Made by a program: the position numbers and the translations under genes. DNA of 12,884 nucleotides from JBFFXF01 sp041569895 (GTDB lineage Bacteria > Planctomycetota > UBA8108 > JACQVS01). Shown here in pieces: positions 1-8,093 of the stretch; within the stretch, counting starts at the first letter, position 1; each line of letters begins with the position of its first letter. Location of the stretch: NCBI GenBank assembly GCA_041569895.1, contig JBFFXF010000221.1:1-12884 (forward strand). The letters are read 5' to 3'. The notes beneath the pieces are model-generated. The model was not told where the DNA came from and did not search any database. It worked only from the letters and a program-made list of their open reading frames with translations.

Positions 1-370
1 CCCCGAGCACGAGCTTCACGGAATCCCCCTCGACACGCACGCGGTCGACGACTCCGGGCACCTGCGCCCCGTCCTCGTCGAGCGCGACCACTCGCTTGCC
101 GATCAACCCGCTCGCCGACGAGAGCGCCTGGCCGAGGAGCAGCCTGTCGATGGCGTCGGTCAGCCGGGTGGTGGCATCGAGAGACTGGAGCGACGCGATC
201 TGCTCGAGAAACTGCTTGTTGTCGAGCGGCTGGAACGGGTCCTGGTTGGTGAGCTCGGCGATCATGATCTGGTAGAACTCGTCGCGGGAGAGCTGCGATT
301 TCGACGTCGCCCGCTCGAGTGTCGTCGCCGGTGTGGTCGCCGTGCCGCCTATCAGTTCTTGAATCTCCAT
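1..370 (-). CDS. flgD: Flagellar hook-cap scaffolding protein FlgD, N-terminal 123 residues (cut by window edge)
   Basis: FlgD caps the growing hook outside the cell and lets hook subunits assemble; it is exported by the flagellar type III system. The visible N-terminus shows the family hallmark FYQIMIAELTNQDPFQPLDNKQFLEQIASLQSL at about residues 32-64, interrupted by nothing, followed by a conserved segment ending LLLGQALSSASGLIGKRVVALD where the second domain begins. The gene runs off the left edge, so the C-terminal Fn3/tudor-like part cannot be assessed. The start is ATG at 370-368, one base after the fliK stop codon, with a purine-rich GAGAG a few bases upstream lying inside the end of fliK. 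Position after fliK is the usual one for flgD, normally followed by flgE. Identification is firm from the motif plus context. Confidence 0.93.
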   Translation of the reverse strand, partial: MEIQELIGGTATTPATTLERATSKSQLSRDEFYQIMIAELTNQDPFQPLDNKQFLEQIASLQSLDATTRLTDAIDRLLLGQALSSASGLIGKRVVALDEDGAQVPGVVDRVRVEGDSVKLVLG

Positions 371-371
371 G

Positions 372-1655
372 TCACGCTCTCGTGTCGATCAGACTGATTC
401 CCCTCTCCTCCGTTGCGGGCGTCTCTCCGCCCGGCTCCGCTTCCCCCGTCACCACCTCGATTCCATCCACGAGCTCTCCCGCGGGCGCGCCCTCGCGTTC
501 CCCCGGGCCACTGCCGGTCTCACCGCCCTCTCCGTCCCAGGGAAAGGACTGCCGGGCGGTCGCCCCGTCATCGACGACCTCGATCTCGAACTGCTCGAGC
601 TCGATCCCGGCTCGCTGCAGAGCCGCCTGCAGCTCGCCCGAACGGCGGTAGAGCAGGTGACGCACCGCGGCGGACTCGACCGAGATCGACAGGTCGAGCG
701 CCCCGCTACTGAGGCCCATGCGCACCTGGAGCTCACCGAGGTGCGGCGGCTGCAGCTGGAGGACGAAACGGCTGTCACCGTTTCGGAGCCGCGTCGCGAT
801 GAGGCGTCCCAGCCGCGCTCCGAGCGGGCGCGAGTCGTCGTGCAGCGCGAGCTGTCCGCGAACCTCCGCGGCGCGGTCGCCGAGCGACGGGTCACCGCGA
901 CCCGAGCCGGAGCCTCCCGCGAGCTCCTCGCCGGAGCCGGACGGTGACGACGTCCTGACCGCGTCGATCGACTCGACCTCTGCGCCACCGAGCGCCGCCG
1001 CGAAGGAAGCTGCTCCCGCTGCCGTGCGGTCCTGCGTCGCGGCGAGCTCGATCGCCCCGGCGCTCGCCGGTGACGCGGCCGCCTCGGCGACGTTCGCGAA
1101 CGGCGCTGCGGGATGCGTCGGGAGGGCGCGCGAGCCCTCGTCCGCGAGCCCGAGCGTCCGAGAAAGAGCGGTCGTCTCCGCCAGTTGGGAGGTCCCCGCC
1201 GCGCCGTCGGACGCGATGGCGGTCGGCAGGAGGGGCGACGCGAGCCCCGGCGGGCCGGTGGGACTCTCCAGCGACGGCGTGCCCGCCACGCCGGCCAGTC
1301 CGGGCGCGAGGAGCAGCCCGTCGGACACGATGCCGTCGAGCGCGGCGCCGTCCGGCGCAGGAAACGCCGCGACGGTGAGCACGCTGGGCGCCGTGGACGT
1401 GATGCCGTCCGCGAGCTCCGCCTCGCCGGCGAGGATCTCGAGCGGCAGCGCGCCCGACGGTCCCCGAGTCCCGGCGGGCATCGACGCCACGACGATGTCG
1501 CTCGACGTCGCCGCGCCGAGAAGCAACGCGTCGAACGACGACACGCTGGTCGGCGCCGGCGCGGTCCCGGGCGCGGCGGGAGTGACGGGCGGAGCGGCGA
1601 GTCCTGCCTGCGCCCCCGCGCTGACGATCGATGGGTCGGGGAGTGGCGTGGTCAT
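372..1655 (-). CDS. fliK: Flagellar hook-length control protein FliK
   Basis: FliK is the secreted molecular ruler that measures hook length and switches the export apparatus from rod/hook to filament substrates. The 427-residue product has the family's two-part build: an Ala/Pro/Ser/Gly-rich, low-complexity N-terminal ruler (about 1-270) and a C-terminal Flg_hook domain (about 280-362). The core is LQLQPPHLGELQVRM (301-313 region), then LDLSISVESAAVRHLL and a helix with ELQAALQRAGIEL. An acidic, Gly/Glu-rich tail of about 65 residues follows the domain, a little longer than usual. The ATG at 1655-1653 overlaps the upstream gene's TGA in an ATGA junction, so translation is probably coupled; the Shine-Dalgarno match is modest (GGGA, 8 bases upstream). 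The N-terminal half has no recognisable homology by eye, which is normal for FliK. Confidence 0.92.
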   Translation of the reverse strand: MTTPLPDPSIVSAGAQAGLAAPPVTPAAPGTAPAPTSVSSFDALLLGAATSSDIVVASMPAGTRGPSGALPLEILAGEAELADGITSTAPSVLTVAAFPAPDGAALDGIVSDGLLLAPGLAGVAGTPSLESPTGPPGLASPLLPTAIASDGAAGTSQLAETTALSRTLGLADEGSRALPTHPAAPFANVAEAAASPASAGAIELAATQDRTAAGAASFAAALGGAEVESIDAVRTSSPSGSGEELAGGSGSGRGDPSLGDRAAEVRGQLALHDDSRPLGARLGRLIATRLRNGDSRFVLQLQPPHLGELQVRMGLSSGALDLSISVESAAVRHLLYRRSGELQAALQRAGIELEQFEIEVVDDGATARQSFPWDGEGGETGSGPGEREGAPAGELVDGIEVVTGEAEPGGETPATEERGISLIDTRA

Positions 1656-2524
1656 TGCGCGATTCCCGATTGCTCGCGATCCGTCCCCTCGAGAAGCCGA
1701 CCCATCAGCGTCGCGGCGCGAGCGGAGTTCTCGTCGGAAAGCGTTGTGAATATTTCGAGCACCTTCGGCTGCTCGAGACGGAGCAGCAAGCGCACCGCCT
1801 GGTCATCGGAGATCTCGCCCCTCTTCCCGGCGAGCCCGACGGCGATCACCTCGGACGGTAGCGACGCGACGAGCGAGAGCTTGCCCTCGTCGCCGCGCAT
1901 CCTCTCCTCGGCGGTCTTGTAGGCGGCGAGCTCGGCGGTCACGGCCTCGATCTTGTCGCGGATCCCGCGAGGCGTCAGGCGATGCTCGACGCCGTCGTCG
2001 CCGATGAACTTCCCCTCGTCGAGAACGCTCGCCAGCCGCTGCGGGTCGAGCTTCTGCCCCCCGGTGCGCTCCCGCCACTCGTCGTCGTCCTGGAGCAGGA
2101 CGTTGAGGAGATTGGCGAGCGGCTGCATGACACCCTCGAACTGCCGCTCGTTCTGCCGGCGCATGGCCTCGAAGTCGGCGGCGATCTGCTCGGAGACGCT
2201 GTCCTCGATCAGGCGGATCTCATCGGCCGCGCGAACGAGCTCGCGACGGACCTCCGTCAGGTCGAGCTCCTCGGCGAGCCCCGACTCGCCCTCGGCCTCG
2301 CGCTCGCCCGGCTGCCCGGACCGTGCGGCGTCCCGCGAGGAATCGCCGGCGTCCGCGTTGACGATCGCACGCGACACGGAGTGCGCCCAGGGGATCAGCG
2401 GCTTCCCGAGCATCCGCTCGGCGACGGCGTGGCCGACGAGGAACAGCGTCGCCGCGGCGGCGAGGACGCCGTAGACGAGCAGCAGGAAGCTCAGCGGCTT
2501 GAAGATCGCTCTCGCGAGGGTCAC
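1652..2524 (-). CDS. MotE-like single-pass membrane protein in the fliJ-fliK interval
   Basis: The 290-residue product has a short basic N-terminus, one hydrophobic membrane segment (about 11-31), an acidic low-complexity linker (55-90), a long helical and probably coiled-coil part (90-140), and a C-terminal helical block (about 205-282). That block contains repeated short helices, LVASLPSEVIAVGLAGKR and AVRLLLRLEQPKVLEIFTTL. This build and the position right after fliJ match the MotE/MgtE-N-domain proteins of many flagellar operons; MotE is a periplasmic chaperone for the stator protein MotC. Similarity is weak by eye, and an insert around 143-200 makes it longer than the roughly 200 residues I expect. 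The GTG at 2524-2522 is chosen because it overlaps the fliJ stop as GTGA and has GGGAG 8 bases upstream. An in-frame GTG at 2539 would add five residues. That it is a real flagellar gene is secure; the MotE role is inference. Confidence 0.8.
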   Translation of the reverse strand: MTLARAIFKPLSFLLLVYGVLAAAATLFLVGHAVAERMLGKPLIPWAHSVSRAIVNADAGDSSRDAARSGQPGEREAEGESGLAEELDLTEVRRELVRAADEIRLIEDSVSEQIAADFEAMRRQNERQFEGVMQPLANLLNVLLQDDDEWRERTGGQKLDPQRLASVLDEGKFIGDDGVEHRLTPRGIRDKIEAVTAELAAYKTAEERMRGDEGKLSLVASLPSEVIAVGLAGKRGEISDDQAVRLLLRLEQPKVLEIFTTLSDENSARAATLMGRLLEGTDREQSGIAQ

Positions 2525-3015
2525 TTTCGCAGCTCCCACAGCTCACTGAATTGCGGCACCAGCCCGGCGCGGTGGCCGTGGTAGATCTGTCCGACGTCGT
2601 CGAGCTCCCTGAGCTCACGTCTCGCCTCGTCGAGGTCGAACTCGTCCTTTTTCCGGTCCCGGAGCTTCTCGACCGTCTTGCGACGGCGGCGCGCCTCGCG
2701 CAGCTCCGTCCGCGCCTTCACCAGCTCCGGGTGGTGCTTGCGGATCTCCTCCTGCTTCATGCCGACGCGCTGCAGGAGGACGTTGATGTAGCGCTGGCGC
2801 CGGATGACGTCCTCGATGTCGAGGTCCGCGGTCGCTCCGAGCGGATCGCGGCATTTCTTCTTCGCGTCCTCGCGCGCCACAAGCAGCTCGCGCAGCTCGC
2901 GCTCAAGGCGCCGGCCGTTCTCCAGCAGCTCGTAGAACCGACGCTTCGCGCGGTCCTCCTCGACCTCGCGCAGCCGCAGCAGCGACTCGAGCCGGAACTT
3001 GAATGCGCGGGCCAT
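2521..3015 (-). CDS. fliJ: Flagellar export chaperone / ATPase stalk protein FliJ
   Basis: FliJ is the coiled-coil stalk of the flagellar export ATPase. It sits in the centre of the FliI ring, links it to FlhA and escorts chaperones. The 164-residue product opens with the family signature FKFRLESLLRLREVEED (6-21) and is almost entirely charged helix, with many Arg, Lys and Glu residues and no membrane segment. Usual length is near 147, so this is slightly long, mainly in the tail after residue 140. The frame stays open upstream into fliI. The true start is ATG at 3015-3013, because the signature begins there, AAGGAG lies 8 bases upstream, and the ATG shares one base with the fliI stop (TGATG). 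That junction implies coupled translation of FliI and FliJ, sensible for partners in one complex. Confidence 0.93.
   Translation of the reverse strand: MARAFKFRLESLLRLREVEEDRAKRRFYELLENGRRLERELRELLVAREDAKKKCRDPLGATADLDIEDVIRRQRYINVLLQRVGMKQEEIRKHHPELVKARTELREARRRRKTVEKLRDRKKDEFDLDEARRELRELDDVGQIYHGHRAGLVPQFSELWELRK
2533..2537 (-). promoter_or_regulatory. Shine-Dalgarno site fixing the start of the MotE-like gene
   Basis: GGGAG on the minus strand sits 8 bases before the GTG at 2524 and inside the end of fliJ. The alternative GTG at 2539 has only a weak TGAG upstream, so this site decides the start in favour of 2524. Confidence 0.6.
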
Positions 3016-4373
3016 CAGACGCTCTCCTTCAACTGCTTGACGGTCCCGTCGAAGTCGCTGGTCTCGGTGCGATCCTGGCGCAGGAGTCGCTCGATGGCGG
3101 GCATGGCGTCGACCGCCTCGTCGACCCGCGGATCGGCGCCGCGCGCGTACGCTCCGAGCTGGATCAGGTCCTCGACGCCGCGATAGCGCGAGATCAGCTC
3201 GATCGACCGCCGCCCCGCCGTCAGGTGGTCCTCGGAGACGACGTCGGGCATCGATCGGCTGATGCTCATCAGCGGATCGACGGCCGGGAAGAACGACCGC
3301 CCTGCGAGCTCTCGCGACAGCCACAGGTGACCGTCGATGATCCCGCGCACGGCATCGCCGATCGGGTCGTGCAGATCGTCGCCCTCGATCAGCACCGTGT
3401 AGAACGCCGTGATGTTGCCCGTGATGCCCGGTCCCGAGCGCTCGAGCAGTCGCGGCAGCATCGCGAACACGGACGGCGGATACCCCTTGGTCGCCGGCGG
3501 CTCTCCCGCCGACAGGCCGATCTCGCGCTGCGCCATGGCGACGCGCGTCAGCGAGTCCATCAGCAGGACGACGTCCTTCCCGAGGTCGCGGAAGAACTCG
3601 GCGATGGCCGTGGCGATCATTGCGGCCTGCAACCGGCGAAGGGCCGGCTCGTCGCTGGTCGCGACCACCACCACCGACCGCGCGAGCCCCTCCGGCCCGA
3701 GGTCGCGCTCGATGAACTCGCGCACCTCACGGCCGCGCTCGCCGATCAGCGCGATCACCGAGACGTCCGCCGTGGTGTTGCGGGAGACCATCGACAGAAG
3801 GACGCTCTTGCCGACGCCGCTTCCGGCGAAGATCCCCATCCGCTGGCCCCGACCGACGGTGAACAGCCCGTCGACGACGCGCACGCCGGTGGCCAGCGGG
3901 CTGTGGATGCGCTGGCGCTGCATCGGATTGATCGCCGTGCCGTGGATCGGCATGCGGCGCTCGCGTCGCCACGCGCGGGGCCGTCCGTTCGAGCCGGCGA
4001 CGTCGATCGGTCGACCGGTCGAGTCGAGGACGCGCCCGATCAGCTCCGAGCCGACCCACACCCGCGGCACGTCGCCGCGATAGAAGATGCGGTCGCCGGC
4101 GGCGACGCCGCGGATGTCCCCGTACGGCACGATGATCGCGTTCTCCTCGCGAAACCCCACCACCTCGGCCGGCACGCTCTCGCCCCGGCGGTCGATGATC
4201 TCGCACTGCGCGCCGATCGGCGCCGCCAGCCCGAGGCTCTCCGCCACCAGCCCGACGATGCGCGTGATGCGCCCGGAGATCCTCGCCGGCACGATGTCGG
4301 CGAGCAGCTCCGCCTCCCTGCGGAACGTGCGGAAGGGTCGCTCGACCGGTGGTGAGCCGACGGCGGCGTTCAC
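3015..4373 (-). CDS. fliI: Flagellum-specific export ATPase FliI
   Basis: FliI is the hexameric ATPase at the cytoplasmic face of the flagellar type III export gate. The 452-residue product has the full set of F1-beta-like motifs: Walker A GSGVGKS (184-190), a catalytic glutamate in GERGREVREF (211-220), Walker B VVLLMDS (268-274), and the type III ATPase signature PPATKGYPPSVF (292-303). The length is normal for the family, and an N-terminal hexamerisation region with GRITRIVG precedes the ATPase domain. The open frame extends 48 codons further upstream inside fliH. The start is placed at GTG 4373-4371, which overlaps the fliH stop as GTGA and is preceded by a perfect AGGAGG 7 bases away. 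The neighbours fliH and fliJ encode its regulator and stalk. All catalytic residues look intact. Confidence 0.96.
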   Translation of the reverse strand: MNAAVGSPPVERPFRTFRREAELLADIVPARISGRITRIVGLVAESLGLAAPIGAQCEIIDRRGESVPAEVVGFREENAIIVPYGDIRGVAAGDRIFYRGDVPRVWVGSELIGRVLDSTGRPIDVAGSNGRPRAWRRERRMPIHGTAINPMQRQRIHSPLATGVRVVDGLFTVGRGQRMGIFAGSGVGKSVLLSMVSRNTTADVSVIALIGERGREVREFIERDLGPEGLARSVVVVATSDEPALRRLQAAMIATAIAEFFRDLGKDVVLLMDSLTRVAMAQREIGLSAGEPPATKGYPPSVFAMLPRLLERSGPGITGNITAFYTVLIEGDDLHDPIGDAVRGIIDGHLWLSRELAGRSFFPAVDPLMSISRSMPDVVSEDHLTAGRRSIELISRYRGVEDLIQLGAYARGADPRVDEAVDAMPAIERLLRQDRTETSDFDGTVKQLKESV

Positions 4374-5272
4374 GAGGGCACCTCCTCCTCGACCGTTTCC
4401 ACGGTCTCTTCGGGCAGGCGTTCCGGCGCGTACTCGCCGAGAAGCGCCCTCTCGATCTCCTGGAGCTGTACGTCGAGGTCGAGGTCGACGACCCCGGTGC
4501 CGGCGAGAATCCGGCACCCGCCTCGAGCGACGTCGCGCGCCGGTCGCACTTCGAGCTCCTCGACTCCGGCGAGGCTCTCGAGCGCCTCGGCGGCGTACTT
4601 CTCGACCGCCTTCAGGTCGGCCTCGTTGACCTGGATGACGATGCGCTCGCGCAGGAAGATCAGCTCGACCGCCTGCTCGATCAGCTTGACGACGACCTCT
4701 CCATGGCAGTCGCGCACTTCACGCCGGATCACGCGGCGCGCGATCTCGACCGCGAGGCGAAGCACCTCGGAGCGCGCGCCGTGGAGGAGCTCGGTGCGGT
4801 CGGCCGAGAGCTGGTCGATTGCCGACCGGATGGCATCGATCGCCGGCGTCGCCTCGTCCGCGATGCGCGCGATCTCGGCCTCTCGGCCCTCGGTGTAACC
4901 CTTCTGCCGCCCCTCCGCGTAGCCGGCGTCGAATCCCTCGCGCTGGCCGACCTCGAACCCGCTCTGCCGCCCGGACTCGATGATCGCCTGCTTCTCGGAC
5001 TCGACCTCCTCGAGCGCCTTCTTCCGCTCCTCCTCGATCTCCGCCTCGATGGCGCCACGGCGCTCGGCCGCGTCCTGCTCTTCCGCCTGGCGACGCGCGC
5101 GGACCTCCTCCTCGAGTGCGCGCTGCTCGGCGCGCAGGTCGGTGACCCGGTCGCGCGCCTCCTGCACCATCTGCCGGCAGAGCTCCTCCACGTCCTCGAG
5201 GTTGAGCTCCGTTCCCTGCGGCCGCACGCCGCCTTGCCCGTCGACGGGGCGGATGATTCGTGGACTATTCAA
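4370..5272 (-). CDS. fliH: Flagellar export ATPase regulator FliH
   Basis: FliH dimers bind the FliI N-terminus, restrain its ATPase activity and tether it to the C ring (the FliN contact). The 300-residue product has a charged, Glu/Arg-rich coiled coil (about 25-98), then an uninterrupted glycine ladder with Gly at 101, 105, 109, 113, 117, 121, 125 and 129. This is the GxxxG repeat typical of FliH. A V-ATPase E-subunit-like C-terminal domain follows (about 165-275), with LRLAVEIARRVIRREV and the conserved GGCRILAGTGVVDLDL. An acidic tail ends the protein. The start is TTG at 5272-5270, within the last bases of fliG (8-bp overlap), with GGGAGAG just upstream; no ATG or GTG lies near it. The protein is longer than the enteric FliH, mostly in the coiled coil. 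Confidence 0.93.
   Translation of the reverse strand: MNSPRIIRPVDGQGGVRPQGTELNLEDVEELCRQMVQEARDRVTDLRAEQRALEEEVRARRQAEEQDAAERRGAIEAEIEEERKKALEEVESEKQAIIESGRQSGFEVGQREGFDAGYAEGRQKGYTEGREAEIARIADEATPAIDAIRSAIDQLSADRTELLHGARSEVLRLAVEIARRVIRREVRDCHGEVVVKLIEQAVELIFLRERIVIQVNEADLKAVEKYAAEALESLAGVEELEVRPARDVARGGCRILAGTGVVDLDLDVQLQEIERALLGEYAPERLPEETVETVEEEVPS
4381..4386 (-). promoter_or_regulatory. Perfect Shine-Dalgarno AGGAGG fixing the fliI start
   Basis: AGGAGG on the minus strand lies 7 bases before the GTG at 4373, inside the last codons of fliH. It selects the GTG that overlaps the fliH stop over the upstream in-frame starts. Confidence 0.75.
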
Positions 5273-6335
5273 TCAACTCTCCCTCGCCGCCGCGGCCGGC
5301 GATGACCAGCTCTCCGGCCTCCTCGAGCCGGCGCACGATGGCGACGATCGCCTGCTGCGCCTCCTGCACGTCCGAGACCCGGACCGGCCCGAGGAACTCG
5401 ATCTCCTCCTTGACCGATTCCGCGGCTCGTTGCGACATGTTCGAGAAGATCTTCTCCTTGAGCTCCTCGCTGGCCGACTTGAGGGCCAGCGCGAGCTGCT
5501 TGTTGTCGACCTCCTTGAGAACCGCCTGGACGCCCCGGTCGTCGACCTTGGCGATGTCCTCGAAGACGAACATCAGCTTCTTGATGTGGTCGGCGAGCTC
5601 GGAGTCGTCGTCCTCGATGTTCTCGAGGATCGAGCGCTCGACGGTGCGATCGAGCACGTTGAGGATCTCGGCGCACGTCTTGACGCCGCCGACCTCCTGG
5701 AACTCCTCCATCGAGAGCGACGAGAGGTATTTCTTGAGCCCGAGCTCGACCTGCTTGATCGCCTCCGGGCTGGTCTGCTCGATGGTCGCGATGCGCTTGA
5801 CGATGTCGCTCTGGCGCTCCGGTGGAAGCCGGCGGAGCACCGCGGCCGCCTTTCGGGGCTCCATGTAGGAGAGCACGAGCGCCAGCGTCTGCGGGTGCTC
5901 CTCCTGCAGATACGGGTAGAGCGACTCGACCTCCGCGTTCTTCAGGAACTCGAACGGGTGCGAGTGCGTGTCCTCGGAGAGCAGCCGGATGATGCGGTTG
6001 GCGGTCTCCGGCGGAAAGGAGCGACGCAGGATGTTGGCGGCTCGCTCCGTGCCTCCCTCGCGCACGACACCCGTGACGCGGAAGAGCTTCCGGAACTCCT
6101 CGAGCACGCCCTCGATCTGTTCGTTGCCGATGAACCCCAGGCGGACTATCTCCTGGCTGAGGATCTTCGCCTCGCGGTCGCTGAGCCGCTTGAACACCTC
6201 GGCCGCCACGTCCTCCTCGAGGGTGACGAGGAAGATGGCGGCCTTGCGGAGCGCGTCGAGGCGGGACTCCTCGACCTCATCCGCGCTCGCGTCCGACTGG
6301 GTGTCGGCGATCTTGGTGCTCGGATCGTCTGCCAT
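5265..6335 (-). CDS. fliG: Flagellar motor switch protein FliG
   Basis: FliG is the rotor protein that joins the MS ring to the C ring and meets the stator to make torque. The 356-residue product shows the three FliG parts. The N-terminal domain (about 22-110) binds FliF and begins LDALRKAAIFLVTLEED. The middle domain carries the EHPQ motif (146-149), a conserved surface for FliM. The C-terminal domain has GGVKTCAEILN (216-226), the hinge motif MFVF (255-258), and the charged torque helix with KEVDNKQLALALKSASEELKEKIFSNMSQR and the following VKEEIEFLGPVR. Ordered charged residues of the torque helix appear intact. The ATG at 6335 lies 8 bp after the fliF stop, with TGAGG upstream. The first 20 residues, acidic and Asp/Ser-rich, and a Gly-rich C-terminal tail are small extensions. 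Confidence 0.97.
   Translation of the reverse strand: MADDPSTKIADTQSDASADEVEESRLDALRKAAIFLVTLEEDVAAEVFKRLSDREAKILSQEIVRLGFIGNEQIEGVLEEFRKLFRVTGVVREGGTERAANILRRSFPPETANRIIRLLSEDTHSHPFEFLKNAEVESLYPYLQEEHPQTLALVLSYMEPRKAAAVLRRLPPERQSDIVKRIATIEQTSPEAIKQVELGLKKYLSSLSMEEFQEVGGVKTCAEILNVLDRTVERSILENIEDDDSELADHIKKLMFVFEDIAKVDDRGVQAVLKEVDNKQLALALKSASEELKEKIFSNMSQRAAESVKEEIEFLGPVRVSDVQEAQQAIVAIVRRLEEAGELVIAGRGGEGELIE
5277..5283 (-). promoter_or_regulatory. Shine-Dalgarno site supporting the TTG start of fliH
   Basis: GGGAGAG on the minus strand lies a few bases before the TTG at 5272, inside the end of fliG. It makes the rare TTG start credible, as there is no nearby ATG or GTG in this frame. Confidence 0.6.
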
Positions 6336-6343
6336 CGAGAGCC

Positions 6344-8074
6344 TCAGCGCTTCTCCTTGACGGCGTCCTGGATGATGTTCTTGAGGACCGAGGTCACGAC
6401 CTCGGGCCTGTCACGCGTGAGCTCGTTGAGGAGCTCGACCGACTCGGCGACACGGTCCTTCTCGTCGCCGAGGTCCTCCTCATCAACGACCTGGCTTCCC
6501 GCGCCGGAGAACACCTCGAGGTGTCCGCGCCTGACCGCCTCGAGTTCCTCCTGCAGGCGGGTGACCTCGTTGACGTTCTTCTCGTCCTCCTCCATCAGGA
6601 GTTGCTCCTCCAGCTTGGGGATCTCGATCGGCGCCGGGATGGAGCGCCGCAGCATGCTCAGTGCGGCAAGGAGGCCGATGAGCGCGAGGATCAGCAAGGC
6701 GATGTCCTTCCAGTGATCCCAGAACCAGCTGCCGGTCGCCGACACGACGCCGATCTCGGGCGGCAGCTCCGGCGTGGGGAACATCACGGTCGAGACGTGG
6801 ACGCGCGCCCGCTCCTCGAGCGACTTGGGGATCAGCCCCTCGAGCGCGGCGCGCTGCTTGTCCTCGTACTCCTTGATCTTGGTGGGGATCTCGGCGTCCT
6901 GGACCGGCGTGTTCTTCGCCTCGCCCTCCTTCTTGATGATGTCGATCACGGCCGCCTGATCCATCACCAGGTTGACCGAGACGGCGCGCACCTCGCCCGC
7001 CGGAACGTCCCGGGTCTCGACGGTGCGGTCGAAGCGGTTCTCGTACGTGGTCTCGGTCTTCTCGACGCTCTCACTCTCCGTGGTTCCCGTCGCCGGCGGG
7101 GCGCTGCCCAGGCCGCCCGTCGCGTTGACGTTCGGCGACACGCCTACCGTGTTGCCGGGTCCACGCACGGCGTTCTCGACGGTGGAGCTCTTCGACAGCG
7201 TGCCACTGGCGGGCTTGGCGCCGAACTTCTCGCTCTCGACTCGCGAGCGCGTGTGGGAGATGTCGACGAGGACTCCCACGACGAACTGCGATGGCAGGAA
7301 GATGTGCGAGTAGATCTTCTCGATCTCGTTGAGGATCTTTCCCTGGATGGTGTTCTCCTCCTCGGTGAGATCGGCTGCGGCCTCGACGTAGGGATAGTTG
7401 TTGCCGCGGTCGTCGACGATCTGCACGTTGCGCGGCAGGACGCCGAACGCCCCCTGCACGGTGCGCCGCACGCTACGCGCCTCGCGGCCGCCGAGCTTCG
7501 AGACGCCCTCGGCGAGCCGGATCGACACCAGCGCCGTGTCGTTGAGATTCCGTCTCGAGGCGTAGATCGACTGCGGCCCCCGCTGCACCGTCACCTTGAC
7601 GTTGCGGATGCTGCGAGACCAGCGCAGGGTGTCCTCGACGTCGCGCTCGCGCGACTCGAGGTACCGCCCGCGCTCGCGAAACTCGCTGTCGGTGAGGTCG
7701 CTGGGCTGGAAGAGCCACTGCAGGTTGTCGCGCTCCGAGCTGAAGTGCCCGCTCTGGACCGCGAGCCAGCGCGCCTGCGCCTGCTTCTTCCTCGGGACCT
7801 GGACCTCCATGCGCTCGGTGGTGCCCTCGAGCCGGTACTCGATGCCGTTGCTCTCGAGCAGCGCCTTCATCGCCTCGAGGTCGGTCTGCTCGCGGAATGA
7901 GCCGAGAGAGACGAAGCCGTCGGAGGGCGCGTACGTCGACAGCACGATCGTCAGCGACAGCGCGATGACGATCGCCAGCAGCACGATGCTGATCCGCTGC
8001 GACACGGACAGCTTCGTGTAGATCGCCTGGATCTCGTCCCGGAGTCTGTCGAGCTGCTGTTTCAGGAAATTCAT
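6344..8074 (-). CDS. fliF: Flagellar MS-ring protein FliF
   Basis: FliF forms the MS ring in the inner membrane, the base on which rotor and export gate are built. The 576-residue product has the family topology: a short cytoplasmic N-terminus, a first membrane helix (about 28-48, ISIVLLAIVIALSLTIVLST), ring-building YscJ/FliF domains in the periplasm (about 50-225), the FliF_C region, a second membrane helix (about 458-474), and a cytoplasmic tail. The tail ends RPEVVTSVLKNIIQDAV (556-572), the segment that binds the FliG N-terminus. A Gly/Ser/Thr-rich loop near 285-340 matches the variable beta-collar insert. It starts with ATG at 8074, 19 bp after the fliE stop, with CGAGG upstream. The overall length is slightly above average; nothing essential appears missing. 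Confidence 0.96.
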   Translation of the reverse strand: MNFLKQQLDRLRDEIQAIYTKLSVSQRISIVLLAIVIALSLTIVLSTYAPSDGFVSLGSFREQTDLEAMKALLESNGIEYRLEGTTERMEVQVPRKKQAQARWLAVQSGHFSSERDNLQWLFQPSDLTDSEFRERGRYLESRERDVEDTLRWSRSIRNVKVTVQRGPQSIYASRRNLNDTALVSIRLAEGVSKLGGREARSVRRTVQGAFGVLPRNVQIVDDRGNNYPYVEAAADLTEEENTIQGKILNEIEKIYSHIFLPSQFVVGVLVDISHTRSRVESEKFGAKPASGTLSKSSTVENAVRGPGNTVGVSPNVNATGGLGSAPPATGTTESESVEKTETTYENRFDRTVETRDVPAGEVRAVSVNLVMDQAAVIDIIKKEGEAKNTPVQDAEIPTKIKEYEDKQRAALEGLIPKSLEERARVHVSTVMFPTPELPPEIGVVSATGSWFWDHWKDIALLILALIGLLAALSMLRRSIPAPIEIPKLEEQLLMEEDEKNVNEVTRLQEELEAVRRGHLEVFSGAGSQVVDEEDLGDEKDRVAESVELLNELTRDRPEVVTSVLKNIIQDAVKEKR

Positions 8075-8093
8075 CGGCCTCGCACCCCTCCCA

